Assembly (NCBI GenBank): GCA_019311105.1
Contig: JAFDDA010000004.1
Coordinates: forward strand, 1-52,917
DNA: 52,917 nucleotides
DNA from: Deltaproteobacteria bacterium
GTDB taxonomy: Bacteria > Myxococcota_A > UBA9160 > JAFDDA01
Direction: 5' to 3'
A model generated the notes under the pieces. That model was not told where the DNA came from, did not search any database, and saw only the letters and a program-made list of their open reading frames with translations. This document shows, piece after piece, positions 16,020 to 24,904 of this stretch. Numbering within the stretch: position 1 is the stretch's first letter; every line of letters starts with the position of its first letter. Made by a program: the position numbers and the translations under genes.

Positions 16020-17075
16020 CTAGCCCTTCTCGTATGTGGCCCGCCGCTCGGGTCCCATTTCGGACAGGTGCTTCCGCGCGGTCTTCGGCGGGACGGCCTC
16101 GAGAGAGCCGTCCTCGTGTTGCACGACGACGCCACTGTTGATGAGCAGCTTGTAGCGGCGCTTGCGCTCGTCACGATCCGGGTGACACAGGAGCTGGCAG
16201 TTTCCGCAGGTCAGGTTGAGCTTGCGCGTGCTTCCCATCGCCGGGTGGAAGAGGCCGCCAGAGATCTTGGGGCGGGGCGCGGACGCCTTCATCGCCTCGA
16301 TCAGCGCCGGCATGAACTCCTCGTCGTTCTCCGGGATCTCGAAGCGCCCCGGCGACCACGTGGACCACTTGCCGTTCTTCGAGAGTCCGGTGAAACCGCC
16401 GCACACCAGATCGCAGCGGTGATAGCTCTTGCGCTTCGAATAGCTGAAGTCCTTCCCACCCATCGTGACGGTGGACTTCTCCCCCTTGTCGAACAAGCCG
16501 GAGGTGCAGCTGGCGCGACATAGCTGGCACTCGTCGCAGTACTTGTCGTCCTCCGGAAGCGGCTCGGTGGGTTCGAGCTCCGCCGTCGTGACCGTCGTTC
16601 CGAGCAAGACGGCCGCGCCGTGCTTCTCCGTGATGATGTTGCCCGAGAACCCGAACCAGCCGACACCGGAGCAGGCCGCCAGATAGCGGTGGGAGATGTC
16701 GGGCAGGAAGTCCACCATGCCCCGCGGTGTATCCGGGCGATAGACCGTGTTCGAGCAGACCCCGTACGAGGGGATCCCGTGCTGGTTCCAGAAACTGGCC
16801 AGGCCGACGGCAAGCCCGGTCGCAACGTTGCCGGTGCGGAAGTTGTCGGCCTGGTGAGCGGCGTGGTCTTCCTTGGCCAGGTACTTGATGATCTTGTCCT
16901 GGTCGAGCGGCAGCGCGAAGGTGACAGCCGACCGGGCACCCTTCAGCACGTATCCCAGATCGGTCGATGGAGGGCCCCCTGCCAGAGTCTCGGTGGTCGA
17001 GACACCGACTGTGCTGGCCCCCTGGATCGTCAGGTACTCGGTCGCGAAGTCCGTCAACTCTCTGGGGCTCTGCAC
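16020..17075 (-). CDS. QueG/reductive-dehalogenase-like 4Fe-4S protein
   Basis: A 351-residue protein with the fold of epoxyqueuosine reductase and related corrinoid or Fe-S enzymes. Two cluster motifs are visible: YCDECQLCRASCTSGL about two thirds along, and LTCGNCQLLCHP near the C-terminus, together supplying eight Cys for two 4Fe-4S clusters. The N-terminal half (DLGYVLKGARSAVTFALPLD) matches the family's substrate domain. I choose the GTG at 17075, five bases after GGAAGGAG; an upstream ATG at 17105 lacks such a site. The true activity is unknown: it is too divergent to be called QueG. No genes for corrinoid synthesis are adjacent. Repeat copy A lies directly after the stop. Confidence 0.75.
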   Translation of the reverse strand: MQSPRELTDFATEYLTIQGASTVGVSTTETLAGGPPSTDLGYVLKGARSAVTFALPLDQDKIIKYLAKEDHAAHQADNFRTGNVATGLAVGLASFWNQHGIPSYGVCSNTVYRPDTPRGMVDFLPDISHRYLAACSGVGWFGFSGNIITEKHGAAVLLGTTVTTAELEPTEPLPEDDKYCDECQLCRASCTSGLFDKGEKSTVTMGGKDFSYSKRKSYHRCDLVCGGFTGLSKNGKWSTWSPGRFEIPENDEEFMPALIEAMKASAPRPKISGGLFHPAMGSTRKLNLTCGNCQLLCHPDRDERKRRYKLLINSGVVVQHEDGSLEAVPPKTARKHLSEMGPERRATYEKG

Positions 17076-17233
17076 TTGCGCTCCTTCCGGCGGGCACGCC
17101 AGCAATCACGGCGGGGCCCGATGTGCCCGCCATGATATAGCCATCGAGTCGCCATGGGCAGCAAGCTCCGGGGGCAGGTCAGTGCCATATTCCTTGCCGG
17201 ACGCAATCCGACGACGAACAGGGAGTGTCAGCC

Positions 17234-18589
17234 ATGTCCAAAGGAGAAGAGCTTCTCACCAGGTATGAGAAGGAGGTAGAGGCGATATGGCGCGACATGA
17301 CGCCGAAGTCCCGCGCGCTGGGCGAACGGGCTGAAGAGTTCACACCCGGCGGCGCGCTCAGATCCCACTCTACCGGCACCTATCTGGCTTATTGCGACCG
17401 GGTCGATGGAAGCCACATGTACGACGTCGATGGCAACCGCTACATCGACCTCATCGTGGGCATGACCAGCATCATCGGACACAACCATCCAAAGGTCGCA
17501 GCGGCCGTTCAGAAACAGGTGCCAAAGGGTCTCGTCACATTCATGCCCGATGAGGGTTGGGATGTGCTGGCAGAAATGATGTGCAGCCGAGTCCCCTCGG
17601 TCGAGAAGGTGTGGCCGGCCTTTGGCGGGTCCCAGGCGTTCATGTGGGCCATACTGGCGGCAAGAGCCCATACCGGCAGGCAGAAGATCCTGAAGATCTG
17701 GGGCGGATATCACGGCACCTATGACGACGCCTTTGCCATGCCACCCAAGGCCTCGCCCGGGCTGCCCGAGAATACGCTGGACAACATCCTCATGACCAAC
17801 TGGAACGACCCAGAGGGAACCGAGAAGATCATCCGAGAAAACAAGGACGATCTGGCGGCTGTCATCACGGAGGGAGTCCAGACCGGCGGAACGATCCCCC
17901 CAAGCGACGGCTACCTGACCTTCCTGAGAGAGCAAACCGAAAAGTACGGAATCGTTCTCATCTTCGATGAAATCGTGAACTTCTGGCTCGACCACGGCGG
18001 GACCGGCGCGCTCTACGATGTGAAGCCGGATTTGTGCGTATATGGCAAGGGCATCGGAGGCGGCCTGCCGATGGGCCTCGTGGGTGGCCACAACGACATC
18101 ATGAAGCTCTTCAGCCAGAAGGAAGCGTTCAGGATTGCCGCCATCGCGGCTCACCAGGGCGACCCGGTGACTGTTGCCGCCAGCACCGCCTGTCTCGACA
18201 TCATGACCGCTGATGCAATTGCGCGAATCAATTCCAACGGCGAACTGCTGGCCGATGGCATCCGGGGCGTTCTCCGGGACGTTGGCATCACAGGTCAGGT
18301 GATTGGATATGGCAATCATCAGAGCGTTCACCTGACGACCGCCGATGAGGTCACCAACCCGGTCGCCTATTTGATGAACGCCAACAAGCCAGGACTGAGG
18401 GAAGCCATGGCTCTCTTTCGCCGCTCGCTCATCAACAAGGGCGTCATCACACTCGAGGCTCTGATGGCTCTTCGGGTCTCGACGCCGCTGACGGAGAGCG
18501 AGATAGAGACGACGCTGGCTGCCATGCGTGAGAGCTTCATGGAGATCCACCCCATCCTCAAAGAGGTGGCGCCCGATCTCGTGGCCTAG
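17234..18589 (+). CDS. Class III aminotransferase (glutamate-1-semialdehyde aminomutase-like)
   Basis: A 451-residue PLP enzyme. EFTPGGALRSHSTGTYLAYC and YDVDGNRYIDLIVGMTSIIG are the N-terminal motifs, WGGYHGTYDD holds the cofactor-stacking residue, IFDEIVNFW the Asp that binds the pyridine nitrogen, and YGKGIGGGLPMG the Schiff-base Lys. It resembles glutamate-1-semialdehyde 2,1-aminomutase but the window has no haem genes, so it is more likely an omega-aminotransferase or mutase of secondary metabolism. The ATG at 17234 is preferred over an in-frame GTG at 17225. The gene is visibly less G+C-rich than its neighbours and uses codons such as GAA, AAA and AGA more often, which suggests recent acquisition. 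Confidence 0.88.
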   Translation: MSKGEELLTRYEKEVEAIWRDMTPKSRALGERAEEFTPGGALRSHSTGTYLAYCDRVDGSHMYDVDGNRYIDLIVGMTSIIGHNHPKVAAAVQKQVPKGLVTFMPDEGWDVLAEMMCSRVPSVEKVWPAFGGSQAFMWAILAARAHTGRQKILKIWGGYHGTYDDAFAMPPKASPGLPENTLDNILMTNWNDPEGTEKIIRENKDDLAAVITEGVQTGGTIPPSDGYLTFLREQTEKYGIVLIFDEIVNFWLDHGGTGALYDVKPDLCVYGKGIGGGLPMGLVGGHNDIMKLFSQKEAFRIAAIAAHQGDPVTVAASTACLDIMTADAIARINSNGELLADGIRGVLRDVGITGQVIGYGNHQSVHLTTADEVTNPVAYLMNANKPGLREAMALFRRSLINKGVITLEALMALRVSTPLTESEIETTLAAMRESFMEIHPILKEVAPDLVA

Positions 18590-18644
18590 CTGAAGGATAG
18601 GATCCGACCGAAAGAACGATGTGCTCTTCCCGGGGAGGGTTCCG

Positions 18645-19280
18645 ATGCCGAGCGAATTTGCATCTCAGGCACTCGACAGGCTTCGCGATGGAAGCCACTT
18701 CGAGTGGTACGTCATCCCGATCTTGGTGCTCGTGTTCTACGTCTACTCGGTGGAGGTCGAGCGGCGAAACTGGAACGTGCTGTTCGCCGGGCTCGCCTTC
18801 TGGGGCATGGATTGGTTCAACGAGATCTGGAACGGCCTCGTCTTCCACTTCACCCAGTACGCACCAATGTGGGCCACGCCCGGCGACAGTGCCTTCGTGA
18901 TCTTGATCGGCCTCAACATCGAGATCTGCATGATGTTCGCCATCATGGGGATCTACGGCGCAAAGCTGCTCCCCGCGGACAGATCCGTCCGGATCCTCGG
19001 CATCCCCAACCGCCTGTTCCTGGCCGTGGTGAACTCGGCCGCCTGCGTGATCGTCGAGATCTTCCTGAACGCCGTCGATGCCCTGACCTGGGATTACTCG
19101 TGGTGGAGTGCGCGAAGCCCGATCCCGATCTTGCTGTTCGGGTACCTCCACTTCTACCTCGTCGCCTACTGGGTCCACGACATGGAGAGCATCCGCAGCA
19201 AGGCCGTCACCGTCGGGGCGATCTTCGCCTTCGACGCCGTCTGCCTGATCGTATTCGGACCCGTCCTGGGCTGGATCTGA
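18645..19280 (+). CDS. Multi-pass membrane protein of unknown function
   Basis: A 211-residue protein with about six hydrophobic segments: YVIPILVLVFYVYSV, NVLFAGLAFWGMDWF, FVILIGLNIEICMMFAIMG, RLFLAVVNSAACVIVEIF, IPILLFGYLHFYLVAYWVH and TVGAIFAFDAVCLIVFG. Aromatic and acidic residues within the helices (DWFNEIWNG, HDMESIRS) hint at a ligand or metal site. The ATG at 18645 follows GGGGAGGGTT, a clear ribosome binding site. I do not recognise the family. It lies 55 bases after the aminotransferase and 48 before a VOC gene, so it may belong to a run of co-transcribed genes ending at 21001. Confidence 0.75.
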   Translation: MPSEFASQALDRLRDGSHFEWYVIPILVLVFYVYSVEVERRNWNVLFAGLAFWGMDWFNEIWNGLVFHFTQYAPMWATPGDSAFVILIGLNIEICMMFAIMGIYGAKLLPADRSVRILGIPNRLFLAVVNSAACVIVEIFLNAVDALTWDYSWWSARSPIPILLFGYLHFYLVAYWVHDMESIRSKAVTVGAIFAFDAVCLIVFGPVLGWI

Positions 19281-19328
19281 GTTCGGCGCCCACGCCCGAG
19301 TGGTACGATGCCGGCAAGGAGGGTCGCG

Positions 19329-20195
19329 ATGCTGACCCGGATCGATCGAGTGCAGCTGGCGGTCCCCGACCGCGAGGCGGCGGCGCGGGGCTGGGTGAGC
19401 CTGCTCGGTGCCGAACATGCGGGCGACGATTCCATCGCGGGCCTCGGAGCGAAGCGCAGCCGCTACCGCCTGGGCGACGGCTTCGTCGAGCTGCTCGAGC
19501 CGGATGGCGCGGGCGAGGTCGGCGACGCCGTCTCGGTGCGCGGCGCGCACCTGTTCGCGGCGGGGGCAGCCACCCCGGATCTGGCGGCGTTGCGAGCGCA
19601 CCTGCACGATCGAGGGGTCCGACCCCACGAGGAGGCCGGACAGCTCCACCTCGATGCCGAGCAGACGGGTGGCCACGGGCTCCGCATCGTCGTCAGCAGC
19701 GAGGAGGCGCTCGAGCCCATCGGCGCCGTCGACGGACTCTACGAGGTGACCAACCTCGTGCAGGATGCCAAGGCCACGAGCACCGCCTGCGCCGATCTGT
19801 TCGGCCTCGCAGCCAGTGCCTTCGTGCCGATCGATTCCTCCCACTTCGGCTACGACGGCTTCCTGACGCTCTTCCATCCCGATCGGCTGCATCGATTCGA
19901 GGTGATCACGCCGCGCGTCCCCGAGAACACCATGGGCCGCTTCTTCACGCGCTCCGGAGAATGCCTCTACATGGCCTTCGCAGAGAGTGTGGAGCTCGCG
20001 AGCATCGAGGAGCGCGCCGCTGGCGAGAAGGTCGGCTTCACCGCGGTGCCGCCGGCCAAGGGAGCTGGCAGCGACGGGCCCGACACGATCTTCCTGCACC
20101 CGAAGACCCTCGGCGGCATGATGCTCGGCATCTCGCGGCGCCACCACGCATGGACCTGGTCGGGCAGTCCCGAGCGCGCGAGGACAGGAAGATGA
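19329..20195 (+). CDS. VOC/glyoxalase-superfamily protein
   Basis: A 288-residue protein built of two vicinal-oxygen-chelate-type halves. The N-terminal half starts LTRIDRVQLAVPDREAAARG and includes GDGFVELLEPDG; the C-terminal half has LHRFEVITPRVPENTMGRFF and ends HPKTLGGMMLGISRRHHAW. VOC proteins bind a divalent metal and act as isomerases, epimerases or dioxygenases; methylmalonyl-CoA epimerase is one relative that would fit CoA-rich surroundings, but this is not shown. The ATG at 19329 follows AAGGAGGG. Its stop overlaps the next start as ATGA, showing translational coupling to the crotonase at 20192. Confidence 0.8.
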   Translation: MLTRIDRVQLAVPDREAAARGWVSLLGAEHAGDDSIAGLGAKRSRYRLGDGFVELLEPDGAGEVGDAVSVRGAHLFAAGAATPDLAALRAHLHDRGVRPHEEAGQLHLDAEQTGGHGLRIVVSSEEALEPIGAVDGLYEVTNLVQDAKATSTACADLFGLAASAFVPIDSSHFGYDGFLTLFHPDRLHRFEVITPRVPENTMGRFFTRSGECLYMAFAESVELASIEERAAGEKVGFTAVPPAKGAGSDGPDTIFLHPKTLGGMMLGISRRHHAWTWSGSPERARTGR

Positions 20196-21001
20196 ATGCA
20201 GGCGAGACGGCCGACGAAGTGCTGCGCATCGAAGATGTCGGTCGCGTCCGGCTGCTCACGTTGGATCGCCCCGACGCACTCAACGCCTTCAACGATGCGC
20301 TCTACGATGCCGTCTGCGCAGCGCTCAACGGAGCGGCAGAGGATCCGGACGTCGCGACGGTGGTCATCACCGGCAATGGGCGTGCCTTCAGCGCGGGGCA
20401 AGATCTGGGAGAGATGGCACGGCCGGCGAGACACGACGACGGCACTCGCCACGGCTTTCCACCGTTCATCGAAGCGGCGGAGGCGTTCCCGAAGCCGCTG
20501 ATCGCCGCCGTCAACGGCATCGGCGTCGGGATCGGGCTGACCCTGCTGCCCCACTGCGACCTCGTGCTGATCGCGCGGGGGGCGCGCGTGCGGGCGCCCT
20601 TCGTGAGCCTGGGCGTGACGGCCGAGGCGGGCAGCAGCGCGCTGCTGCCTCAGCGCATCGGCTGGCAGAACGCAGCCCATCTCCTCTACACGGCGAGCTG
20701 GCTCGAAGCGGAGCGAGCCGTCGAGGTCGGATTGGCGTGGCGGGTCTGCGAGCCGGAGCAGCTGCTGGACGAGACGATGTCGGTTGCGCAGGAGATCGCG
20801 GCCATGCCGGTCGACTCGCTGATCGCCACCAAGACGTTGCTGCTGGACGCGCGACTGGACGCGGTTCGGGAAGCGCGAAAGCGCGAGAACACGCGCTTCG
20901 GCCGGCTCGTCGGCGGCCCCGCGAACCGCGAGGCCCTGGCCGCCTTCCGGGAGAAGCGCAAACCCGATTTCACCCGGCTTCCACCGTCATCGCGCTCGTA
21001 G
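20192..21001 (+). CDS. Enoyl-CoA hydratase/isomerase-family (crotonase) protein
   Basis: A 269-residue crotonase. VGRVRLLTLDRPDALNAFND is the family opening; GNGRAFSAGQDLGEM and NGIGVGIGLTLLPHCD provide the oxyanion hole, and GVTAEAGSSALLPQRIG contains the region of the second catalytic Glu. Its ATG overlaps the VOC stop (ATGA), so both are made together. Third crotonase of the window. The pairing with a VOC protein suggests successive steps on one acyl-CoA. Substrate unknown. Confidence 0.9.
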   Translation: MNAGETADEVLRIEDVGRVRLLTLDRPDALNAFNDALYDAVCAALNGAAEDPDVATVVITGNGRAFSAGQDLGEMARPARHDDGTRHGFPPFIEAAEAFPKPLIAAVNGIGVGIGLTLLPHCDLVLIARGARVRAPFVSLGVTAEAGSSALLPQRIGWQNAAHLLYTASWLEAERAVEVGLAWRVCEPEQLLDETMSVAQEIAAMPVDSLIATKTLLLDARLDAVREARKRENTRFGRLVGGPANREALAAFREKRKPDFTRLPPSSRS

Positions 21002-21159
21002 TCGAGCCCGGCGCCGGGTCCCCTAACAGCGGGCAGCACATGCGGGCCTCAACGGCGATTGGAAGCCCCTGATCCTGCACCGCTTCTTGCTCCCGCTCAG
21101 GCGCCGTCGGGACTCCGACCCCAGACCGTCCGCAGCCACACCGGATGCACACCCGGTGA

Positions 21160-21321
21160 TCAGGCCGGAATCATTTGCGGGGGCCCGAAATAATCGGGCT
21201 TTGCCGCTTCCCGTATCGTCAGGGGTGACTTCATTTCCGGCGACCGCGGGGGAACAGGTGTCATCGTGCCAAGTGCCGAGTGTATGCGCTGGTGACCGTG
21301 GAAGACCTCGAGGTATTCGGC
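21160..21321 (-). mobile_element. Remnant of an IS3-family transposase (OrfB C-terminus)
   Basis: The minus-strand frame reads EYLEVFHGHQRIHSALG, matching the end of IS3-family OrfB integrase domains (consensus like EYIEVFYNRQRRHSALG), followed by a divergent tail to a TGA at 21160. Nothing of the catalytic DDE core, OrfA or the terminal inverted repeats is present. The fragment begins exactly at the left edge of repeat copy B. It is a dead trace of a past insertion. Confidence 0.65.
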
Positions 21322-21376
21322 GGATAGGAAGTTCAAGCTGCGTTCTTGCACCCGGCCCGGCTGCGGGTCATGACGC
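21320..21376 (+). repeat. Intergenic repeat copy B (partial)
   Basis: It matches the other copies well for about 40 bases (GCGGATAGGAAGTTCAAGCT and on through GCGTTCTTGCACCC), then diverges. The central hairpin is CCCG-GCTG-CGGG, with a different stem and loop sequence but the same pairing as the others. The right half of the element is not recognisable, so this copy is truncated or decayed. The rest of the gap 21002-21505 holds only the IS3 remnant. Confidence 0.75.
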
Positions 21377-21505
21377 TGGAAGAGGGATAGGGCCCCGGGG
21401 AGCGGCTCGGCTACCCTTCCCGGTGGGTAGGGCGGCGAGTTCCGACGCACTGACCGGCGTGGCTCGAAGCCAGGGTTCATGACTCCATCTTCTCGAGGGT
21501 TGCCC

Positions 21506-23854
21506 ATGGGTGCTGCGGTCGATCGTCCTGACTGGCTGCCTTCGCCGCAGATCCAGAAGCTCTACGCCGACCACTCGCAGAGCGTGCCCTCGATCGGCGT
21601 CGAGCGCGCCCTGCATTACACCGAGTACTACAAGAAGCTCGTGCCGCCGGGCGCGTCCGCTCTTCAGCAGAGCGCCGAGGCCCTCGCCCATCATCTGGAT
21701 CAGCGTACGGTCCGGATCCATGACGGCGAGCTGATCGTCGGAAGCCACACCGAGCATCGCATCGGCGCGATCTGCCACATCGAGAAGGCCGGCGCGGCCA
21801 TGCTCGAGGACGTCATGAGCTTCGAGACCCGGGAAGTGAACCCCTTGGCCCTCGCGCCCGGCGAGAAGTGGACGCTGCTGCGCAAGGTCATCCCCTATTG
21901 GCTCACTCGGAACCTGGCCATGCGCGCGTTCACGCTGCGCGAGAAGGTCAAGTACGCCGGGGAGCAGCTCAATGCCGTCCATTTCGTCATCAACGAGGCG
22001 GCCGGAGTCGCGCACTTCCTTCCCGACTACGGCGAGCTGATCCGGCTGGGCACGCGCGGCCTGCGTGCGAAGATCGAGGCACGGTTGGGCCGCGGCTCGC
22101 TTCCGGCCGACGGCCGCGACTACCTCGAGGCGAGTTTGCGGGTCCTCGAGGCCATCGAGCGCTTCGCCGACCGCCATCGCGCGGAGGCCGAGCGGCTCGG
22201 CCGCGACGACGTCGCCCGCGTGCTCCGGCAGGTGCCGCGCGATCCCCCGCGAGATCTCCGCGAGGCGCTCCAGCTCATCTGGTTGTTTCAGCTGGTGATC
22301 CAGGTCGAGTCCATCGACCAGGGGATCAGCCTCGGCCGGATGGACCAATACCTCTACCCGCTCTACTGCGAGCAGAAGCGTCGCGGCGAAATCGACGACG
22401 ACACCGTGCGTGACCTGTTCGCTGCGTTCTGCATCAAGCTCTCGGAGGTGATCCCGCTGTTCTCGCGGCGGGCCACGGAGTACTACGCGGGCCTGCCCAG
22501 CGGTCAGGCGCTCACCGTCGGCGGTGTGGATGCCGAGGGCAACGACGCCGCGAATCCTTTGAGCTTCCTGCTGCTCGACGTGATGGAGGGCTTCAAGACC
22601 CGCCAGCCCAACTGGCATGCGCGCATCAGCCAGACGTCGAGCCCCGCGTTCGTCCAGCGCGTGGTCGAGGTCGTCGCGAGCGGCGGCGGATCCCCGGCTC
22701 TCTACAGCGACGACGCCATCATGCCCGCCATGGCCCTGCGCGGCGTCGCCGAAGAGAAGGTCTGGAACTATGCGACCGTGGGTTGCGTGGAGCCGGCCCT
22801 CTCGTGCGAGAGCTTCACCTCCTCGGACGCGGCGATCTTCAACCTCGCCGTCGCCATGGAGTGGCTGCTCGGTGGCCGCGGCCGCCTCGGCAAGGACGAG
22901 AGCCGCGAGCGACCGTGGCTCCGCGGGATCCACAGCCTCGAGGATCTGCTGAGGGAGCTCGAGGCGCAGACCGGCGAGCGGATCGCGCAGCTCAAGGGCT
23001 CTCTCGACGCGATCGAGCGCGCGGGCGCCGAGTACTACCCCACACCCTTCTCGTCGCTGCTAGTCGGCGGCTGCATCGAGAATGCCACCGATTCGACCCG
23101 CGGCGGCGCCTGGTACAACGCTTCGGGGATCCAGGCCGTCGGCGTGGCCGACCTCGCCAACTCGCTCGCGGTGATCGATGAGCTGGTCTTCCAGAAGGGT
23201 CTCTACGACCTCGAAGACGTCGCCAACGCCTGCGCGACGAACTTCGCGGGCCAGGAGTTGATGCTGGCCCGCGCGCGCAAGATCAGCGCCTTCGGAAACG
23301 ACGACTCGCGCGTCGACAACTTCGCGAACCGTGTGGCGCTGCTGTTCGATCGCTGCGTTTCGCAACACACCAACACGCGCGGCGGGCGCTGGGTGCCGGG
23401 CTTCTACTCGATGACCTGCCACCAGGGCTTCGGCCAGCGGATGGCGGCCATGCCCTCGGGGCGCCTGGCGGGCCGGCCGCTCGCGGACGGCCTGGCGCCG
23501 AGCGACGGAACCGACCTGCTCGGGCCCACGGCCTCGCTCAACTCGGTGGCTCGACTCGACCACAGCCGCTTCGCCAACGGCATCAACCTCAACATCAAGT
23601 TCGACGCGGCGACCGTCGCAGGCGAGGAGGGGCGCGCCGCATTGGAGGCCCTGGTCCGCGGCTACTTCGCCCAGGGTGGGATGCAGGTCCAGATCAACGT
23701 GCTCGACCCGGCGGTACTCGAAGCGGCCATGCGCGACCCGGACAGCCACCGCAATCTGCTCGTGAGGATCTCGGGCTATTGCGCGTATTTCGTCGACCTG
23801 ACGCCGGCCATGCAGCAGGAGCTGATCGATCGCACCCGCCAACGGGCGCGATGA
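21506..23854 (+). CDS. Glycyl radical enzyme (pyruvate formate-lyase-like), GCVEP type
   Basis: A 782-residue member of the PFL superfamily. The active-site thiyl Cys427 lies in ATVGCVEPA; Glu429 of this GCxEP motif is the base found in dehydratase and lyase members (glycerol/diol dehydratases, choline lyase, decarboxylases). The glycyl radical is Gly757 in VRISGYCAYF, close to the canonical RVSGY. These enzymes cut C-C, C-O, C-N or C-S bonds without oxygen and are destroyed by O2. The ATG at 21506 follows GAGGG; an in-frame start at 21479 adds nine residues. The next gene, overlapping by ATGA, is its activase. The substrate cannot be told from sequence alone. Confidence 0.92.
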   Translation: MGAAVDRPDWLPSPQIQKLYADHSQSVPSIGVERALHYTEYYKKLVPPGASALQQSAEALAHHLDQRTVRIHDGELIVGSHTEHRIGAICHIEKAGAAMLEDVMSFETREVNPLALAPGEKWTLLRKVIPYWLTRNLAMRAFTLREKVKYAGEQLNAVHFVINEAAGVAHFLPDYGELIRLGTRGLRAKIEARLGRGSLPADGRDYLEASLRVLEAIERFADRHRAEAERLGRDDVARVLRQVPRDPPRDLREALQLIWLFQLVIQVESIDQGISLGRMDQYLYPLYCEQKRRGEIDDDTVRDLFAAFCIKLSEVIPLFSRRATEYYAGLPSGQALTVGGVDAEGNDAANPLSFLLLDVMEGFKTRQPNWHARISQTSSPAFVQRVVEVVASGGGSPALYSDDAIMPAMALRGVAEEKVWNYATVGCVEPALSCESFTSSDAAIFNLAVAMEWLLGGRGRLGKDESRERPWLRGIHSLEDLLRELEAQTGERIAQLKGSLDAIERAGAEYYPTPFSSLLVGGCIENATDSTRGGAWYNASGIQAVGVADLANSLAVIDELVFQKGLYDLEDVANACATNFAGQELMLARARKISAFGNDDSRVDNFANRVALLFDRCVSQHTNTRGGRWVPGFYSMTCHQGFGQRMAAMPSGRLAGRPLADGLAPSDGTDLLGPTASLNSVARLDHSRFANGINLNIKFDAATVAGEEGRAALEALVRGYFAQGGMQVQINVLDPAVLEAAMRDPDSHRNLLVRISGYCAYFVDLTPAMQQELIDRTRQRAR

Positions 23855-24759
23855 AGCCCACGGCCCCGATCTTCGAAATCCAGCGCTTCAGCCTGCACGA
23901 CGGCCCGGGTATCCGCTCGCTCGTCTTCTTGAAGGGTTGCGCCCTCCACTGCCCCTGGTGTCAGAACCCGGAGTCGCAGGATCACAAGGGCGTCGTCGCC
24001 TTCTACGCCGATCGATGCGCCGAGTACTTCGAGTGCGACGTGGTGTGCGAAGCCGACGCCATTCGCCGCGAGGGCCATCGCATCGATCCTGCGAAGTGCA
24101 CGCTCTGCGGCCTCTGCATCGACGCCTGCCCCAGCGGCGCACTCCGGCTGATCGGAGAGGCGCACACCCCCGAGCAGTTGATGGAGAGGCTGCGGCCCGA
24201 CATCCCCTACTTCACGAACTCGGGAGGCGGGGTGACCTTCACCGGCGGCGAGCCGACGCTGCATCCCCGCTTCCTCGATCGCGTGCTCGACCTGTGCGCC
24301 GCCGAGTCGATCCATACGACGCTCGAGACGGCCGGCCTCTTCGCGTGGGAGAAGTGGCGGCCGATCCTGCCGAAGCTCGACCTGATCTACTTCGACCTCA
24401 AGCTCATGGATCCCGAGCGGCACGCCGAGCAGCTCGGCGCCGGCTTCGGAACGATCCAGGGGAACGCAGTCGCCATGGCCGAGGCGGGCCTCCCCGTGGA
24501 GTTCAGGATGCCCGTGATCCCCGGCTTCACGGATACGGATGCAAACATCGATGCGGTGGCGCGGCTTCTCTTGCGAATGGAGAAGCCGGGCATCCACCTG
24601 CTCGCCTATCACAACATGGGCGAGGCGAAGATCGACATCATCGAGGGTCGCCAGCCGCGGCTCGGCCTGGCTCGGCTGTCCGAAGAGCGCCTCGCCCAGG
24701 TGGCGGCTCGTTTCCGAGCCCAGGGCATCGCCATCCTGAACGAGGCGGCGTGCGCGTGA
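23851..24759 (+). CDS. Glycyl-radical-enzyme activating radical SAM protein
   Basis: A 302-residue activase that uses S-adenosylmethionine to place the radical on Gly757 of the upstream enzyme. The radical SAM cluster is Cys30, Cys34 and Cys37 in GCALHCPWCQNP. A ferredoxin-like insert with CTLCGLCIDACP follows, and a second group (RCAEYFECDVVC) may complete two extra 4Fe-4S clusters, as in activases of the dehydratase and decarboxylase branch. GGGVTFTGGEPTL is the SAM-binding GGE motif. It overlaps the enzyme gene as ATGA, the tightest possible coupling. A hairpin at 24838 may end the transcript. Confidence 0.93.
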   Translation: MKPTAPIFEIQRFSLHDGPGIRSLVFLKGCALHCPWCQNPESQDHKGVVAFYADRCAEYFECDVVCEADAIRREGHRIDPAKCTLCGLCIDACPSGALRLIGEAHTPEQLMERLRPDIPYFTNSGGGVTFTGGEPTLHPRFLDRVLDLCAAESIHTTLETAGLFAWEKWRPILPKLDLIYFDLKLMDPERHAEQLGAGFGTIQGNAVAMAEAGLPVEFRMPVIPGFTDTDANIDAVARLLLRMEKPGIHLLAYHNMGEAKIDIIEGRQPRLGLARLSEERLAQVAARFRAQGIAILNEAACA

Positions 24760-24837
24760 TCCGGGTTCAGCGTTGCTTCCGGCAGGTCCGGACATGGCCG
24801 GATCGACCGGCACCCAGGCGTCGTTTCGCTCCCGCTC

Positions 24838-24858
24838 GTGGGCTGTGGCAAAGCCCAC
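24838..24858. terminator. Possible bidirectional terminator hairpin
   Basis: GTGGGC (24838-24843) pairs with GCCCAC (24853-24858) around a nine-base loop. It lies between two convergent genes, the activase (+) and the selenoprotein (-). There is no T run on either side, so it would be factor-dependent or weak. Confidence 0.35.
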
Positions 24859-24904
24859 CACGGCCCGAGTAGACGCCGCCCTCGAAGGGACCGGGCGACC
24901 GTGT

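Noticed and set aside
15936..16022. Open frame across repeat copies reading like IGSSSCVLAPDPSRGV
   Set aside because: Five or more copies give a similar peptide in one frame, but copy E has a four-base insertion that breaks it, changes are not biased to third positions, and no copy has a start codon or ribosome site.
18558..20147. A 529-codon minus-strand open frame
   Set aside because: It lies opposite the membrane protein and VOC genes and shows no family motif or ribosome site.
20680..20690. AGAACGCAGC as a reverse-strand copy of the repeat
   Set aside because: It is inside the crotonase coding sequence and matches only about ten bases, with no flanking blocks.
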